Assembly: GCF_014655715.1 (NCBI RefSeq)
Contig: NZ_BNBM01000001.1
Span: 1,118,742-1,182,741, forward strand
From: Streptomyces lanatus
Lineage (GTDB): Bacteria > Actinomycetota > Actinomycetes > Streptomycetales > Streptomycetaceae
Direction of reading: 5' to 3'
Length of the DNA stretch: 64,000 nucleotides
The stretch's first letter is position 1. Every line of letters starts with the position of its first letter. Below, piece after piece: positions 1-9,687 of the stretch. The notes under the pieces are model-generated. The model had not been told where the DNA came from and did no database searches. It was given only the letters and a program-made list of their open reading frames with translations. The position numbers and the translations under genes were made by a program.

Positions 1-1032
1 ACGCAGATCGGCGACCAGGGCCTGACCATCGGCCGTACGGCGGGCATCCTCGCCGGTCTCCCCCAGTCGGTGCCCGGCTACTCCATCGACCGTATGTGCG
101 CCGGCGCGCTGACCGCCGTCACCACGGTCGCCGGTTCCATCGCCTTCGGCGCCTACGACGCCGTCATCGCCGGTGGTGTCGAGCACATGGGCCGTCACCC
201 GATGGGCGAGGGCGTGGACCCGAACCCGCGGTTCGTCTCCGAGAAGCTGGTCGACGAGTCCGCCCTGTTCATGGGCATGACGGCGGAGAACCTGCACGAC
301 CGCTACCCGCACATCACCAAGCAGCGCGCCGACGAATACGCGGTGCGCTCGCAGGAGAAGGCCGCCAAGGCGTACGCCAACGGCAAGATCCAGGCCGACC
401 TGGTGCCGGTGTCCGTGCGCCGCACCAACCCCGAGGCCGGTGAGACGGGCTGGGGCCTGGTCACCGCCGACGAGCCGATGCGCCCGGGCACCACGCTGGA
501 GAACCTCTCCGGTCTGAAGACCCCGTTCCGCGTCCACGGCCGGGTCACCGCCGGTAACGCGGCCGGTCTGAACGACGGCGCCACCGCCTCGATCATCGCC
601 TCCGAGGACTTCGCCCGCGAGAACAACCTCCCGGTGAAGATGCGCCTCGTCTCGTACGCCTTCGTCGGCGTCGAGCCCGAGGTCATGGGCTACGGCCCGA
701 TCCCGGCCACGGAGAAGGCGCTCGCCAAGGCGGGCCTCGACATCTCCGACATCGGTCTCTTCGAGATCAACGAGGCCTTCGCCGTCCAGGTCCTGGCCCT
801 CCTCGACCACTACGGCATCGCGGACGACGACGAGCGCGTCAACCAGTACGGCGGCGCGATCGCCTTCGGTCACCCGCTGGCGTCGTCGGGTGTGCGTCTG
901 ATGACGCAGCTCGCCCGCCAGTTCGAGGAGCAGCCGCATGTCCGCTACGGCCTGACCACCATGTGCGTCGGCTTCGGCATGGGCGCGACGGTCATCTGGG
1001 AGAACCCGAACTTCGACGGAGGCAGCAAGTGA
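1..1032 (+). CDS. fadA: Acetyl-CoA acetyltransferase (thiolase), 5' end cut by window edge
   Basis: This is a thiolase of fatty-acid beta-oxidation, which cleaves 3-ketoacyl-CoA with CoA to acetyl-CoA and a shortened acyl-CoA in the cytoplasm. The reading frame is open from base 1, so the N-terminal part lies outside the window. The acyl-accepting cysteine is in RMCAGALTAV, the conserved NEAF motif follows at about 770, then the catalytic histidine in FGHPLASSG and the second cysteine in TMCVGFGMG close to the C-terminus. The stop overlaps the fadB start by four bases (GTGA), so the two are co-translated as a classical FadA/FadB pair. The family is certain. Chain-length specificity cannot be read from sequence. 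Confidence 0.95.
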   Translation, partial: TQIGDQGLTIGRTAGILAGLPQSVPGYSIDRMCAGALTAVTTVAGSIAFGAYDAVIAGGVEHMGRHPMGEGVDPNPRFVSEKLVDESALFMGMTAENLHDRYPHITKQRADEYAVRSQEKAAKAYANGKIQADLVPVSVRRTNPEAGETGWGLVTADEPMRPGTTLENLSGLKTPFRVHGRVTAGNAAGLNDGATASIIASEDFARENNLPVKMRLVSYAFVGVEPEVMGYGPIPATEKALAKAGLDISDIGLFEINEAFAVQVLALLDHYGIADDDERVNQYGGAIAFGHPLASSGVRLMTQLARQFEEQPHVRYGLTTMCVGFGMGATVIWENPNFDGGSK

Positions 1033-3158
1033 GCACCACCGCTGAGCTTTTGAAGGGTGCGGCCGAGCTGTTCCCCGACGAGGTCGTGACGTCGGCGCAC
1101 GTACGCCACCTCGACCTGCCGTACGGCGCCGGGCGCTTCGCGCTCATCACGCTGGACAACGGCTTCGACCACACCAAGCCGACCACCTTCGGCCCGGCCT
1201 CGCTGGCGAACCTCAACACCGCCATCGACCAGGTCGAGAAGGAGGCCGCGGACGGCGACATCGTCGGCATCGGCATCACCGGCAAGCCGTTCATCTTCGC
1301 CGTCGGCGCCGACCTCAAGGGCGTCGAGCTGCTGAAGGAGCACAAGGACGCGCTGGCCATCGGCAAGGGCGGCCACGAGGTGTTCAAGCGCCTGTCGGCC
1401 CTCGCCGTGCCGACCTTCGCGTACTACAACGGTGCCGCGATGGGCGGTGGCGTCGAGGTCGGTCTGCACTGCAAGTACCGCACCGTCAGCAAGGCGCTGC
1501 CCGCCTTCTCGCTCCCCGAGGTCTTCCTCGGCCTGGTGCCCGGCTGGGGCGGCTGCACGATCCTGCCCAACCTGATCGGTGCCGACAAGGCCGTCTCGGT
1601 GATCATCGAGAACAGCCTCAACCAGAACAAGCAGCTCAAGGGCCAGCAGGTCTTCGACCTCGGTATCGCCGACGCCATCTTCGAGGGCGCCGACTTCCTG
1701 GAGCAGTCGCTGATCTGGACCGCCCAGGTGCTGAAGGGCGACGTCGAGGTCGAGCGTCCGGTGATCGACCGCGGTGAGGGCTGGGACCAGGCCGTCGCCA
1801 AGGGCCGTTTCATCGCGGACTCCAAGGTGCACGGGGCCGCTCCGGCCGCCTACCGCGCCCTCGACATCATCGCCGCCGCCAAGAACGGCGACCTGCAGCA
1901 GGGCTACGACGCCGAGGACAAGGCCCTCGCCGACCTGATCATGGGTGGCGAACTGCGCTCCGGCATCTACGCCTTCAACCTGGTGCAGAAGCGCGGCAAG
2001 CGCCCGGCGGGCGCCCCGGACAAGAACCTGGCCCGCCCGGTCACCAAGGTGGGCGTGGTCGGCGCCGGCCTGATGGCCTCCCAGCTCGCGCTGCTCTTCC
2101 TGCGCCGCCTGGAGGTCCCGGTCGTCCTCACGGACATCGACCAGGAGCGCGTCGACAAGGGTGTGGGCTACGTCCACGCCGAGATCGAGAAGCTGCTCGG
2201 CAAGGGCCGTATCAACCAGGACAAGGCCAACCGCCTCAAGGCGCTGGTGACCGGTGTCCTGGACAAGGCCGAGGGCTTCTCCGACGCCGACTTCGTCATC
2301 GAGGCCGTCTTCGAGGAGATCGGCGTCAAGCAGCAGGTGTTCGCGGAGGTCGAGGCGGTCGCCCCGGCGCACGCGATCTTCGCGACGAACACGTCGTCGC
2401 TGTCGGTGTCGGAGATGGCGTCGAAGCTTCAGCACCCCGAGCGGGTCGTGGGCTTCCACTTCTTCAACCCGGTCGCGGTCCTGCCGCTCCTGGAGATCGT
2501 GCGCGGCGAGAAGACGGACGACGCCTCGCTGGCGACCGCTTTCGCGGTGGCCAAGAAGCTGAAGAAGACCGCGGTGCTGACGAAGGACGCCCCGGCGTTC
2601 GTCGTGAACCGCATCCTGACCCGCTTCATGGGTGAGATCCAGAACGTCATCGACGAGGGCACCCCGGTCGAGGTCGCGGAGAAGGCGGTGGAGCCCCTGG
2701 GCCTGCCGATGTCCCCGCTGGTCCTCCTCGAACTGGTCGGCCCGGCCATCGGCCTGCACGTCTCGGAGACCCTCAACCGGGCCTTCCCGGACCGCTTCAC
2801 GGTCTCCCCGAACCTCGCGGCCGTCGTCAAGGCGGGCAAGCGCGGCTTCTACGTCTACGACTCCGGCAAGCCGGAGCTGGACCCGGAGGTCGCCGCGCTG
2901 CTGAAGCAGGGCGACTCGGTCCTCAGCGAGGAGCAGGTCCGTGACCATGTCCTGGACGCGGTGGCGCAGGAGATCGGCCTGATGCTCGACGAGGGCGTCG
3001 TCGCCGAGGCCCAGGACATCGACCTCTGCCTGATCACGGGCGCCGGCTGGCCCTTCCACCTGGGCGGCATCACGCCGTACCTGGACCGCGAGGGCGTCTC
3101 GGAGCGCGTGAACGGCAAGAAGTTCCTGGAGCCGGGCGTGGCGAGCGTCCCCGCGTAA
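1029..3158 (+). CDS. fadB: Multifunctional fatty-acid oxidation protein: enoyl-CoA hydratase / 3-hydroxyacyl-CoA dehydrogenase
   Basis: A two-enzyme polypeptide of 709 residues: an N-terminal crotonase domain (about 20-220) hydrates enoyl-CoA, and a C-terminal 3-hydroxyacyl-CoA dehydrogenase (about 330-700) oxidises the product with NAD+. The crotonase oxyanion-hole region is GAAMGGGVEVGLH. The Rossmann nucleotide loop is VGVVGAGLMASQ, followed by the acidic LTDID strand end. The dehydrogenase catalytic histidine is in GFHFFNPV. I chose the GTG at 1029 because it overlaps the thiolase stop; a longer frame from 963 would lie inside fadA. Together with fadA it performs three of the four beta-oxidation steps. 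Confidence 0.95.
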   Translation: MSTTAELLKGAAELFPDEVVTSAHVRHLDLPYGAGRFALITLDNGFDHTKPTTFGPASLANLNTAIDQVEKEAADGDIVGIGITGKPFIFAVGADLKGVELLKEHKDALAIGKGGHEVFKRLSALAVPTFAYYNGAAMGGGVEVGLHCKYRTVSKALPAFSLPEVFLGLVPGWGGCTILPNLIGADKAVSVIIENSLNQNKQLKGQQVFDLGIADAIFEGADFLEQSLIWTAQVLKGDVEVERPVIDRGEGWDQAVAKGRFIADSKVHGAAPAAYRALDIIAAAKNGDLQQGYDAEDKALADLIMGGELRSGIYAFNLVQKRGKRPAGAPDKNLARPVTKVGVVGAGLMASQLALLFLRRLEVPVVLTDIDQERVDKGVGYVHAEIEKLLGKGRINQDKANRLKALVTGVLDKAEGFSDADFVIEAVFEEIGVKQQVFAEVEAVAPAHAIFATNTSSLSVSEMASKLQHPERVVGFHFFNPVAVLPLLEIVRGEKTDDASLATAFAVAKKLKKTAVLTKDAPAFVVNRILTRFMGEIQNVIDEGTPVEVAEKAVEPLGLPMSPLVLLELVGPAIGLHVSETLNRAFPDRFTVSPNLAAVVKAGKRGFYVYDSGKPELDPEVAALLKQGDSVLSEEQVRDHVLDAVAQEIGLMLDEGVVAEAQDIDLCLITGAGWPFHLGGITPYLDREGVSERVNGKKFLEPGVASVPA

Positions 3159-3175
3159 GCGCTCCGCTGTGCATT

Positions 3176-3213
3176 CCGGTGCCCCGCATGCCTGCTGGTG
3201 TGCGGGGCACCGG
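3176..3213. terminator. Bidirectional hairpin terminator between convergent genes
   Basis: A perfect 13-bp inverted repeat (CCGGTGCCCCGCA / TGCGGGGCACCGG) with a 12-base loop. It lies just after the fadB stop and just beyond the stop of the convergent minus-strand gene, so it can terminate both. There is no long U-tract, as is usual in Streptomyces. Confidence 0.8.
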
Positions 3214-3218
3214 CGTTC

Positions 3219-3602
3219 TCAGCCGGCGTCCGGGCGGCGGTCCTCGACATGGACGACATGGAGGGACGTGCCGTCCTGGTGGCGTTTGTCGCGGCCGTGG
3301 ATGCCGATGGCCAGGTGCGACGGGTCGACGGGCTCGTCGAGGGCGACGTGGGTGACGACGTCCGGGTGATGGCCGGTGACCAGCCAGCCCAGGTTGTCCT
3401 TGAGCGTGAGCACATTGAAGTCACCGGCCGAGGAGCCCACGTGCACCGGGCCGAACTCGCCGAGAATCCCCGAGGCCTGTCCCGCGAGATCGCCCGCGGG
3501 CTCCTTCAGCACCACGCACGTCCCGTGCTCGAAGAGCACCCAAGAGGCCCCCGAGGGCCCCAGGATCCGCCGCCAGACCTCGACCAGGCTTTCTGTGTCC
3601 AT
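3219..3602 (-). CDS. Conserved hypothetical protein, about 127 aa
   Basis: I do not recognise a family. The product is small, soluble and has no signal peptide or membrane segment. It has alternating hydrophobic strands (ASWVLFEHGTCVVL, NVLTLKDNLGWLVTGHH) and an acidic, His-rich C-terminus. I prefer the ATG at 3602, which has GAGG nine bases upstream; an in-frame ATG at 3611 has no room for that ribosome site. It lies downstream of and in the same direction as the predicted propeller gene with a 55-base gap, so the two may be cotranscribed. A role cannot be inferred. Confidence 0.6.
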   Translation of the reverse strand: MDTESLVEVWRRILGPSGASWVLFEHGTCVVLKEPAGDLAGQASGILGEFGPVHVGSSAGDFNVLTLKDNLGWLVTGHHPDVVTHVALDEPVDPSHLAIGIHGRDKRHQDGTSLHVVHVEDRRPDAG

Positions 3603-3657
3603 GACGGCCATCCTCGCGCAGACGTACCTGAACGGTCCTGCGAAATACCTGCCGCGC

Positions 3658-4674
3658 TCAGACCTCCCGCCACGCCTCCAGCGCCAACCCCGGCTCATCC
3701 TTGCGCCGCGTGACCAGCAGCTGCCCCGCCGACGGCGACACCGTGGCCGCCACCACCCGTTCGTCCTCGTCCACCGCCAGTCCCACCACCGCGTCCGCCG
3801 GGAGCTGCGGTCCGGACTCGGTCCACCACGCGCCCGCCGACTCCTGCTCCGTGGGATACGCGGCGAAGGCGACGCGGCCGCTGGCCGAGCGTTGGGCGAG
3901 GAGTGTGCAGTCGTGGCCGTCGAGTTGGCAGCGGATGGCGGAGACCGGGCCGGGACCGGCGGAGGTCAGCAGGGTCACCGGCTTGGTGCCGGGGCGCCAG
4001 GCGCACAGGTCGCCTGAGTCGTCGGCGTAGAAGAGCGTGGTGTGGTCGGCGGAGGTGGCCAGGGCGTGCAGGGTGCCCGCGCGGACCGGGGTCTCCATCG
4101 CCTCCTCCAGGACCGGGACGCTGCCCGGCTTCTCCTGGCGCCAGTGCAGCAGGGCTCCGGGGACGGCGGCATACAGCTCGACCAGCCCCGACTCCCCCGT
4201 CACGGCGGCCAGCAGGTCGTCGACCTCCGCCCCCTTCAGATCACGCCACGGACCCCAGCCGCCCACCTCCTTCTGGCCGCGCATGCTCACGCCGCCGCCC
4301 CTGTTACGGACGAAGACATGGGCCCGCCCCTGCGCGTCGACCGTGACGGCCGGTGTGCCGGTGCTGTCGCCGGACTGGTTCGGGTGGCCGATGGAGATCC
4401 AGTCCAGGGCGGCCAGCCGCGGCCGGAAGTGTGTGGAGTGCACCAGCCCCGCCTCGCCCGCCTTGGTGGGGCGCCAGGCGGCCAGATGGGCGTAGGAGTC
4501 GGCGCCCTGACCGACCGCGGGGCCGGGGCGCAGCTTCTGGTCGCCGCCGACCTTGCGCGGAGGTTCCCAGGGTCCGCCGGGTCCGAGTTCCGCCCGGCAC
4601 AGCACGGCGTCCTCGGTCGGCAGATAGACGCTGAGGCGGCCGTCGCGGCCGCGGATGAGCCAGTCGCCGTTCAC
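3658..4674 (-). CDS. Predicted beta-propeller protein of unknown function
   Basis: A 338-residue protein starting with GTG at 4674. It has recurrent Gly/Trp motifs such as GGPWEPP and GGWGPW, repeating short beta-strand segments, and many Asp/Gly turns. This resembles the tachylectin/PLL-type or YncE-like beta-propellers, whose blades bind sugars or act as protein scaffolds. There is no signal peptide or lipobox, so it is predicted cytoplasmic. The blade count and any ligand are unknown. It is transcribed away from the NAD-binding dehydrogenase at 4773, and both promoters must lie in the 98-base gap. The fold is inferred from repeat pattern only. Confidence 0.6.
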   Translation of the reverse strand: MNGDWLIRGRDGRLSVYLPTEDAVLCRAELGPGGPWEPPRKVGGDQKLRPGPAVGQGADSYAHLAAWRPTKAGEAGLVHSTHFRPRLAALDWISIGHPNQSGDSTGTPAVTVDAQGRAHVFVRNRGGGVSMRGQKEVGGWGPWRDLKGAEVDDLLAAVTGESGLVELYAAVPGALLHWRQEKPGSVPVLEEAMETPVRAGTLHALATSADHTTLFYADDSGDLCAWRPGTKPVTLLTSAGPGPVSAIRCQLDGHDCTLLAQRSASGRVAFAAYPTEQESAGAWWTESGPQLPADAVVGLAVDEDERVVAATVSPSAGQLLVTRRKDEPGLALEAWREV

Positions 4675-4772
4675 CGGTTCACTCTATTCGGGGGCGGAGC
4701 CCCAGGGTGCCCCGACCCCGGGCAAGCTGGATCACAGCAGTAACGTCCGCACGAGAACAGGAAGTCGACGAC

Positions 4773-5663
4773 ATGACCGACAAGCTCACCGTGAGCGTCC
4801 TGGGCACCGGGATCATGGGCGCCGCGATGGCCCGCAACCTGGTCAGGGCCGGGCACACCGTCCGCGCCTGGAACCGCACCCGGGCCAAGGCCGAGCCGCT
4901 GGCCGCCGACGGCGCGTTCGTCGCCGACAGTCCCGCCGAGGCGGTCCGGGGCGCCGATGTCGTCCTGACCATGCTGTACGACGGTCCCGCGACGCTGGAC
5001 GTGATGCGGGAGGCGGCGCCCGGGCTGCGCTCCGGTGCCGTGTGGATGCAGTCGACGACCGCCGGCATCGACTCCCTCGCCGACCTGGCGGTCTTCGCCC
5101 GCGAGCACGGCCTGGTCCTCTACGACGCCCCCGTGCTGGGCACCCGTCAGCCCGCCGAGGCCGGTCAGCTCACCGTGCTGGCGGCGGGGCCGGCCGAGGG
5201 CCGGGAGACGGTGACGCCGGTGTTCGACGCGGTCGGTGCCCGGACGGTGTGGACCGGCGAGGACGGCGGGGAGGGCAGCGCGACCCGGCTGAAGCTGGTC
5301 GCCAACAGCTGGGTGCTGGCGGTGACCAACGCGGCCGGTGAGGTGCTGGCCCTCGCCAAGGCCCTGGACGTGGACCCGCGGCGGTTCTTCGAGGTGATCG
5401 ACGGAGGGCCGCTCGACATGGGGTATCTGCGGGCCAAGACGGGCCTGGTGCTGAACGGCGGGCTGTCCCCGGCCGCGTTCGCGGTGGGCACGGCGGCCAA
5501 GGACGCCCGGCTCATCGTCGAGGCGGGCGAGCGGCACGGCGTACGTCTGGACGTGGCCGAGGCGAGCGCGGAGCGCTTCGAGCGTGCGGCCCGGCTCGGG
5601 CACGGCGACGAGGACATGGCGGCGGCGTACTTCGCCAGCTTCCCCGACGTGGCCTCCGACTGA
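4773..5663 (+). CDS. NAD(P)-dependent beta-hydroxyacid dehydrogenase family protein
   Basis: A 296-residue member of the 6-phosphogluconate/3-hydroxyisobutyrate dehydrogenase superfamily, which oxidises or reduces small beta-hydroxy acids or imines. The N-terminal Rossmann motif is VLGTGIMGAAMARNL. The substrate-loop region (QSTTAGIDS) and the second signature DAPVLGTRQPAEAGQL replace the canonical DAPVSGG with a TRQPAE variant. The catalytic-lysine helix reads RLKLVANSWV (family consensus KxxxN). The ATG at 4773 has AGGAAG nine bases upstream. The exact substrate is not inferable; the TRQP loop suggests it is not a standard 3-hydroxyisobutyrate dehydrogenase. Confidence 0.85.
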   Translation: MTDKLTVSVLGTGIMGAAMARNLVRAGHTVRAWNRTRAKAEPLAADGAFVADSPAEAVRGADVVLTMLYDGPATLDVMREAAPGLRSGAVWMQSTTAGIDSLADLAVFAREHGLVLYDAPVLGTRQPAEAGQLTVLAAGPAEGRETVTPVFDAVGARTVWTGEDGGEGSATRLKLVANSWVLAVTNAAGEVLALAKALDVDPRRFFEVIDGGPLDMGYLRAKTGLVLNGGLSPAAFAVGTAAKDARLIVEAGERHGVRLDVAEASAERFERAARLGHGDEDMAAAYFASFPDVASD

Positions 5664-5682
5664 GCCGTGCGACCCTTGCCCC

Positions 5683-6054
5683 ATGAACGATGACGTCCCC
5701 CTCCTCGTGATCGTCGACGCCGCGAACGTCGTCGGCTCGGTGCCCGACGGGTGGTGGCGGGACCGGCGGGGGGCCGCCGAGCGGCTGCGGGACCGGCTGG
5801 CGGCGGACGGGGTGCCTGGGCATGCCGGGCCGGTGGAGATCGTGCTCGTGGTGGAGGGGGCCGCCCGGGGCGTCGGGACGGTGCCGGGCGTGCGGGTGGA
5901 GTCGGCCGCCGGGAGCGGCGACGACCACATGGTCGACCTCGTCGCGCGCTCGGAGGGGCGGCCGTGTCTGGTGGTGACGGCGGACCGGGAACTGCGGCGG
6001 CGGGTGACGGAGTTGGGGGCGGATGTGACAGGGCCGCGTACGGTCCGGCCGTAG
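5683..6054 (+). CDS. NYN/PIN-like domain protein
   Basis: A 123-residue protein with an N-terminal hydrophobic strand ending in VDAANVVGSVPDGWW, the Asp-Asn signature of NYN/PIN-type nuclease folds. It has a later Asp pair (SGDDHMVDLV) and a third acidic site (VVTADRELRRRV), which give the expected cluster of metal-binding carboxylates. Such proteins are thought to act on RNA; some members are annotated only as NTP-binding. It starts 19 bases after the dehydrogenase stop and is probably cotranscribed with it. The function is inferred from motif order only. Confidence 0.7.
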   Translation: MNDDVPLLVIVDAANVVGSVPDGWWRDRRGAAERLRDRLAADGVPGHAGPVEIVLVVEGAARGVGTVPGVRVESAAGSGDDHMVDLVARSEGRPCLVVTADRELRRRVTELGADVTGPRTVRP

Positions 6055-6095
6055 CCGGGTGGTTCTCCGTACGCGGCCCCGGGAGCGGACGGGCC

Positions 6096-7613
6096 CTAGG
6101 CCTGTCCCTCGCCCTTCTCGACCTCGGCGACGGTCGTCTCCTCGTGGCGGCCGAGGCGGCTGTGGGAGCGGCCGTAGAGGAAGTACACGCCGAAGCCCGC
6201 CACCATCCAGATGGCGAAGCGGACCCAGGTCTCGGCGGGCAGGTTGATCATCAGCCACAGGGAGGCGCACACCGACAGGATCGGGATGACCGGCACCCAG
6301 GGGGTGCGGAAGGCCCGGTGCAGGTCGGGGCGGGTCCTGCGGAGGATGATCACGCCGATCGCCACGACCACGAAGGCGAACAGGGTGCCGATGTTGACCA
6401 GGGCGGCCAGTTCGTTCAGCGGGGTGAAGCCGGCGAGGACCGCGATGATCACACCGAGCAGGATGGTCGGCCGGTACGGGGTCTTGAACCTCGGGTGAAC
6501 CCGGGAGAAGAAGCGCGGCAGCAGTCCGTCGCGGCTCATCGCGAAGAAGACGCGGGTCTGGCCGAGGAGCAGGATCATGCAGACCGTCGTCAGACCGACC
6601 GCGGCGCCGAAGCTGATGAAGCCCGCGAACCAGGGATGGCCGGTGTCCTTGAACGCGTCGGCGAGCGGGGCGTCCACGGACAGTTTGGTGTAGTGCTGCA
6701 TTCCCGTGACGACGATCGACACGGCGACATACAGCGTGGTGCAGATGATGAGCGAACCGATGATGCCGCGCGGCATGTCCCGCTGCGGGTTCTTGGTCTC
6801 CTCGGCGGCCGTGGCCACGACGTCGAAGCCGATGAAGGCGAAGAACACGACCGACGCGGCGGTGAAGATACCCATCACGCCGTAGTTGGAGGGGGCCCAG
6901 CCGAACATGAGCTGGATCAGCGGGGCCTGGAGGCTGCTGCCGGCCTCGACGGTCTTGGTGTCCGGGATGAACGGGTCGTAGTTGTCGCCGTCGATCAGGA
7001 ACGCGCCGGCGATGATCACGACGAGCACGACGGTCACCTTGATGGCGACGACCAGGGACGTGATCCGCGCGGACAGCTTCATACCGAGGACGAGGATGAC
7101 CGTGAGGACGAGGACGAGCGCGGCGGCCAGGATGTCGAAGCCGAAGGCGTCGGCGCCCTCTCTGCTGCCGAGCCCCGCGGGCATCTCCCAGCCGGCGTTG
7201 TCCATCAGTGACTGGATATAGCCCGACCAGCCGACGGCCACCACCGCCGTGCCGAGCGCGAACTCCAGGACCAGGTCCCAGCCGATGATCCAGGCGGGCA
7301 GTTCGCCGAGGGAGGCGTACGAGAAGGTGTAGGCGGACCCGGCGACCGGGACCGTGGAGGCGAACTCGGCATAACAGAGGGCGGCCAGCGCACAGGCGAC
7401 ACCGGCCGCGACGAACGCCAGGGCCACCGCGGGTCCGGCGTTGTTCTTCGCGACGGTGCCGGTGAGCACGAAGATGCCGGTGCCGATGATGACGCCGACG
7501 CCGAAGACGGTCAGATCCAGCGCGGACAGGGACTTCTTGAGCGCGTGCTCTGGCTCCTCGGTATCGAGGATGGACTGCTCGACTCTCTTCGTCCGGAAGA
7601 GTGTGCTGCTCAC
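6096..7613 (-). CDS. APC-family amino-acid permease
   Basis: A 505-residue integral membrane transporter with about twelve hydrophobic segments. The first helix begins with the APC signature GVGVIIGTGIFVLTG, whose unwound Gly-rich part binds the substrate carboxylate in the LeuT fold. The helix-6 region is FFAFIGFDVVATAAEETKNP. It is closest to the cationic amino-acid transporter (CAT/YfnA) group, but the substrate is not established. The GTG at 7613 has GGGAGG seven bases upstream; longer frames reach 7721 but run into the dxs terminator hairpin. It is monocistronic. Confidence 0.9.
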   Translation of the reverse strand: MSSTLFRTKRVEQSILDTEEPEHALKKSLSALDLTVFGVGVIIGTGIFVLTGTVAKNNAGPAVALAFVAAGVACALAALCYAEFASTVPVAGSAYTFSYASLGELPAWIIGWDLVLEFALGTAVVAVGWSGYIQSLMDNAGWEMPAGLGSREGADAFGFDILAAALVLVLTVILVLGMKLSARITSLVVAIKVTVVLVVIIAGAFLIDGDNYDPFIPDTKTVEAGSSLQAPLIQLMFGWAPSNYGVMGIFTAASVVFFAFIGFDVVATAAEETKNPQRDMPRGIIGSLIICTTLYVAVSIVVTGMQHYTKLSVDAPLADAFKDTGHPWFAGFISFGAAVGLTTVCMILLLGQTRVFFAMSRDGLLPRFFSRVHPRFKTPYRPTILLGVIIAVLAGFTPLNELAALVNIGTLFAFVVVAIGVIILRRTRPDLHRAFRTPWVPVIPILSVCASLWLMINLPAETWVRFAIWMVAGFGVYFLYGRSHSRLGRHEETTVAEVEKGEGQA

Positions 7614-7697
7614 GGTCGTACCTCCCACGCTTGTCGTCCTCGACATGATCGAGAGGGGGCGGTGTACGCATGCCCCGACGCGGGCGGATTCATACAG

Positions 7698-7741
7698 ATG
7701 GGCCGGTTTCACCACCGTCATGGGTGCTGAAACCGGCCCAT
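7698..7741 (-). terminator. Strong hairpin terminator of dxs
   Basis: A perfect 14-bp inverted repeat (ATGGGCCGGTTTCA / TGAAACCGGCCCAT) around a 16-base loop. It begins 18 bases beyond the dxs stop and lies upstream of the permease start. Its position fits termination of leftward dxs transcription. Confidence 0.85.
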
Positions 7742-7758
7742 CCGACCGTCAGTGGCCG

Positions 7759-9687
7759 TCAGTCGCGCGCGGGCTCCACCGAGTCGACCTCGGCGGCCGT
7801 AGCGCCGTACCGGCCGTCCAGCTTGGAGACCAGACCGGTCACCTGGCGGGCGATGTCGGGGGCGGTGAGGCCGATCTCCGTCATCACCTCGGCGCGGGAG
7901 GCGTGGTCGAGGAAGCGCGGCGGGATGCCGAAGTCACGCAGCGGGACATCGACGCCGGCGTCGCGCAGGGCCTGGGCGATCGCCGAGCCGACGCCGCCGA
8001 CGCGGGAGTTGTCCTCGACGGTGACGACGACGCGGTGGCGCTCGGCGAGCGGGGCCATGGCCTCGTCGACGGGCTTGACCCAGCGCGGGTCGACGACGGT
8101 GGTGGTGATGCCCTGCTTGTCGAGGAGCGAGGCGATCTCCAGGCACATGGGGGCCAGCGCGCCCACGGAGACCAGCAGCACGTCGGGCGTGTCCGTACCC
8201 GGCTCACGCAGCACGTCCATGCCGCCGACGCGGCCCACGGCGGGTACGGCGGGGCCGACGGCGCCCTTGGAGAAGCGGACGACGGTCGGGGCGTCCTCGA
8301 CCTCGACGGCCTCGCGCAGCTGTGCCCGCACCTGGTCGGCGTCGCGCGGGGCGGCGAGCCGCAGCCCGGGGACGACCTGGAGGATCGACATGTCCCACAT
8401 GCCGTTGTGGGAGGCGCCGTCGGTGCCGGTGACGCCGGCGCGGTCGAGGACGAAGGTGACGCCGCACTTGTGCAGGGCCACGTCCATGAGGACCTGGTCG
8501 AAGGCACGGTTGAGGAAAGTGGCGTACACGGCGAAGACGGGGTGCACACCGCCGGTCGCGAGGCCCGCCGCGCTCACGGCGCCGTGCTGCTCGGCGATGC
8601 CGACGTCGTAGATCCGGTCAGGGAAGGTGTCCGCGAACTTCTTCAGGCCGACCGGCTGGAGCATCGCCGCGGTGATCGCGACGATGTCCTCGCGCTCCTT
8701 GCCGAGCTTGACCATCTCGTCGCCGAAGACGGACGTCCAGTCGGCGCCGGAGGCCTTGATCGGCAGGCCGGTGTCGGGGTGGATGGGGCCGATGCCGTGG
8801 AAGCGGTCGGCCTCGTCCTGGAGGGCGGGCTGATAGCCGCGGCCCTTCTCGGTGAGGCAGTGCACGATGACGGGGCCGCCGAACCGCTTGGCGCGGGCCA
8901 GAGCCGACTCCAGCGCCTCGATGTCGTGTCCGTCGATCGGGCCGACGTACTTCAGGCCGAGGTCCTCGAACATGCCCTGCGGGGCGATGAAGTCCTTCAG
9001 GCCCTTCTTGGCGCCGTGCAGGGTCTCGTAGAGGGGCTTGCCGACGACCGGGGTGCGGTCGAGGATCTCCTTGGTGCGGCTGAGGAAGCGCTCGTAGCCG
9101 TCCGTCGTGCGCAGGGTCGCCAGGTGGTTCGCGAGGCCGCCGATGGTGGGCGCGTACGACCGCTCGTTGTCGTTGACGACGATGACGAGGGGGCGGTCCT
9201 TGGCCTCGGCGATGTTGTTCAGCGCCTCCCAGGCCATACCGCCGGTCAGCGCGCCGTCACCGATGACGGCGACGACATGGTCGTCGCGGTTACGCAGCTG
9301 GTTGGCTTTCGCGAGCCCGTCGGCCCACCCGAGGACGGTCGAGGCGTGGCTGTTCTCGATGACGTCGTGCTCGGACTCGGCCTGCGAGGGGTAGCCGGAC
9401 AGGCCGCCCTTCTTCTTCAGCCTGCTGAAGTCCTGGCGGCCCGTGAGCAGCTTGTGCACATAGGACTGGTGGCCGGTGTCCCACAGCACCTTGTCCTTGG
9501 GCGAGTCGAAGACCCGGTGCAGGGCGATGGTCAGCTCCACCACACCGAGGTTGGGGCCGAGGTGGCCGCCGGTCTTGGAAACGGCGTCGACGAGGAAGGT
9601 CCGGATCTCCTCTGCCAGCTGGTCCAGCTGCTCAGGGCTGAGCCGGTCCAGATCGCGCGGTCCCGTGATGCGGGTCAGCAGCGGCAC
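7759..9687 (-). CDS. dxs: 1-deoxy-D-xylulose-5-phosphate synthase (housekeeping copy)
   Basis: The 642-residue first enzyme of the MEP isoprenoid pathway condenses pyruvate and glyceraldehyde-3-phosphate using thiamine diphosphate. It contains [14 protein letters not shown] ([10 protein letters not shown]) and [10 protein letters not shown] motifs, the ThDP/Mg binding segment [16 protein letters not shown], and the pyrimidine-domain motif [15 protein letters not shown]. The GTG start at 9687 is preceded by AAGGAGG. The gene is monocistronic and ends at a strong hairpin. This is the copy that sits in the conserved core; a second dxs lies in the cluster at 54966-56864 and lacks an internal segment of about 30 residues between the active-site domains that is present here (around [19 protein letters not shown]). 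Confidence 0.96.
   Translation of the reverse strand: MPLLTRITGPRDLDRLSPEQLDQLAEEIRTFLVDAVSKTGGHLGPNLGVVELTIALHRVFDSPKDKVLWDTGHQSYVHKLLTGRQDFSRLKKKGGLSGYPSQAESEHDVIENSHASTVLGWADGLAKANQLRNRDDHVVAVIGDGALTGGMAWEALNNIAEAKDRPLVIVVNDNERSYAPTIGGLANHLATLRTTDGYERFLSRTKEILDRTPVVGKPLYETLHGAKKGLKDFIAPQGMFEDLGLKYVGPIDGHDIEALESALARAKRFGGPVIVHCLTEKGRGYQPALQDEADRFHGIGPIHPDTGLPIKASGADWTSVFGDEMVKLGKEREDIVAITAAMLQPVGLKKFADTFPDRIYDVGIAEQHGAVSAAGLATGGVHPVFAVYATFLNRAFDQVLMDVALHKCGVTFVLDRAGVTGTDGASHNGMWDMSILQVVPGLRLAAPRDADQVRAQLREAVEVEDAPTVVRFSKGAVGPAVPAVGRVGGMDVLREPGTDTPDVLLVSVGALAPMCLEIASLLDKQGITTTVVDPRWVKPVDEAMAPLAERHRVVVTVEDNSRVGGVGSAIAQALRDAGVDVPLRDFGIPPRFLDHASRAEVMTEIGLTAPDIARQVTGLVSKLDGRYGATAAEVDSVEPARD

Noticed and set aside
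945..3059. Long minus-strand frame opposite fadB (704 codons)
   Set aside because: It is the shadow of fadB in high-GC DNA, with repeated Arg/Leu/Val/Asp composition and no family motif.
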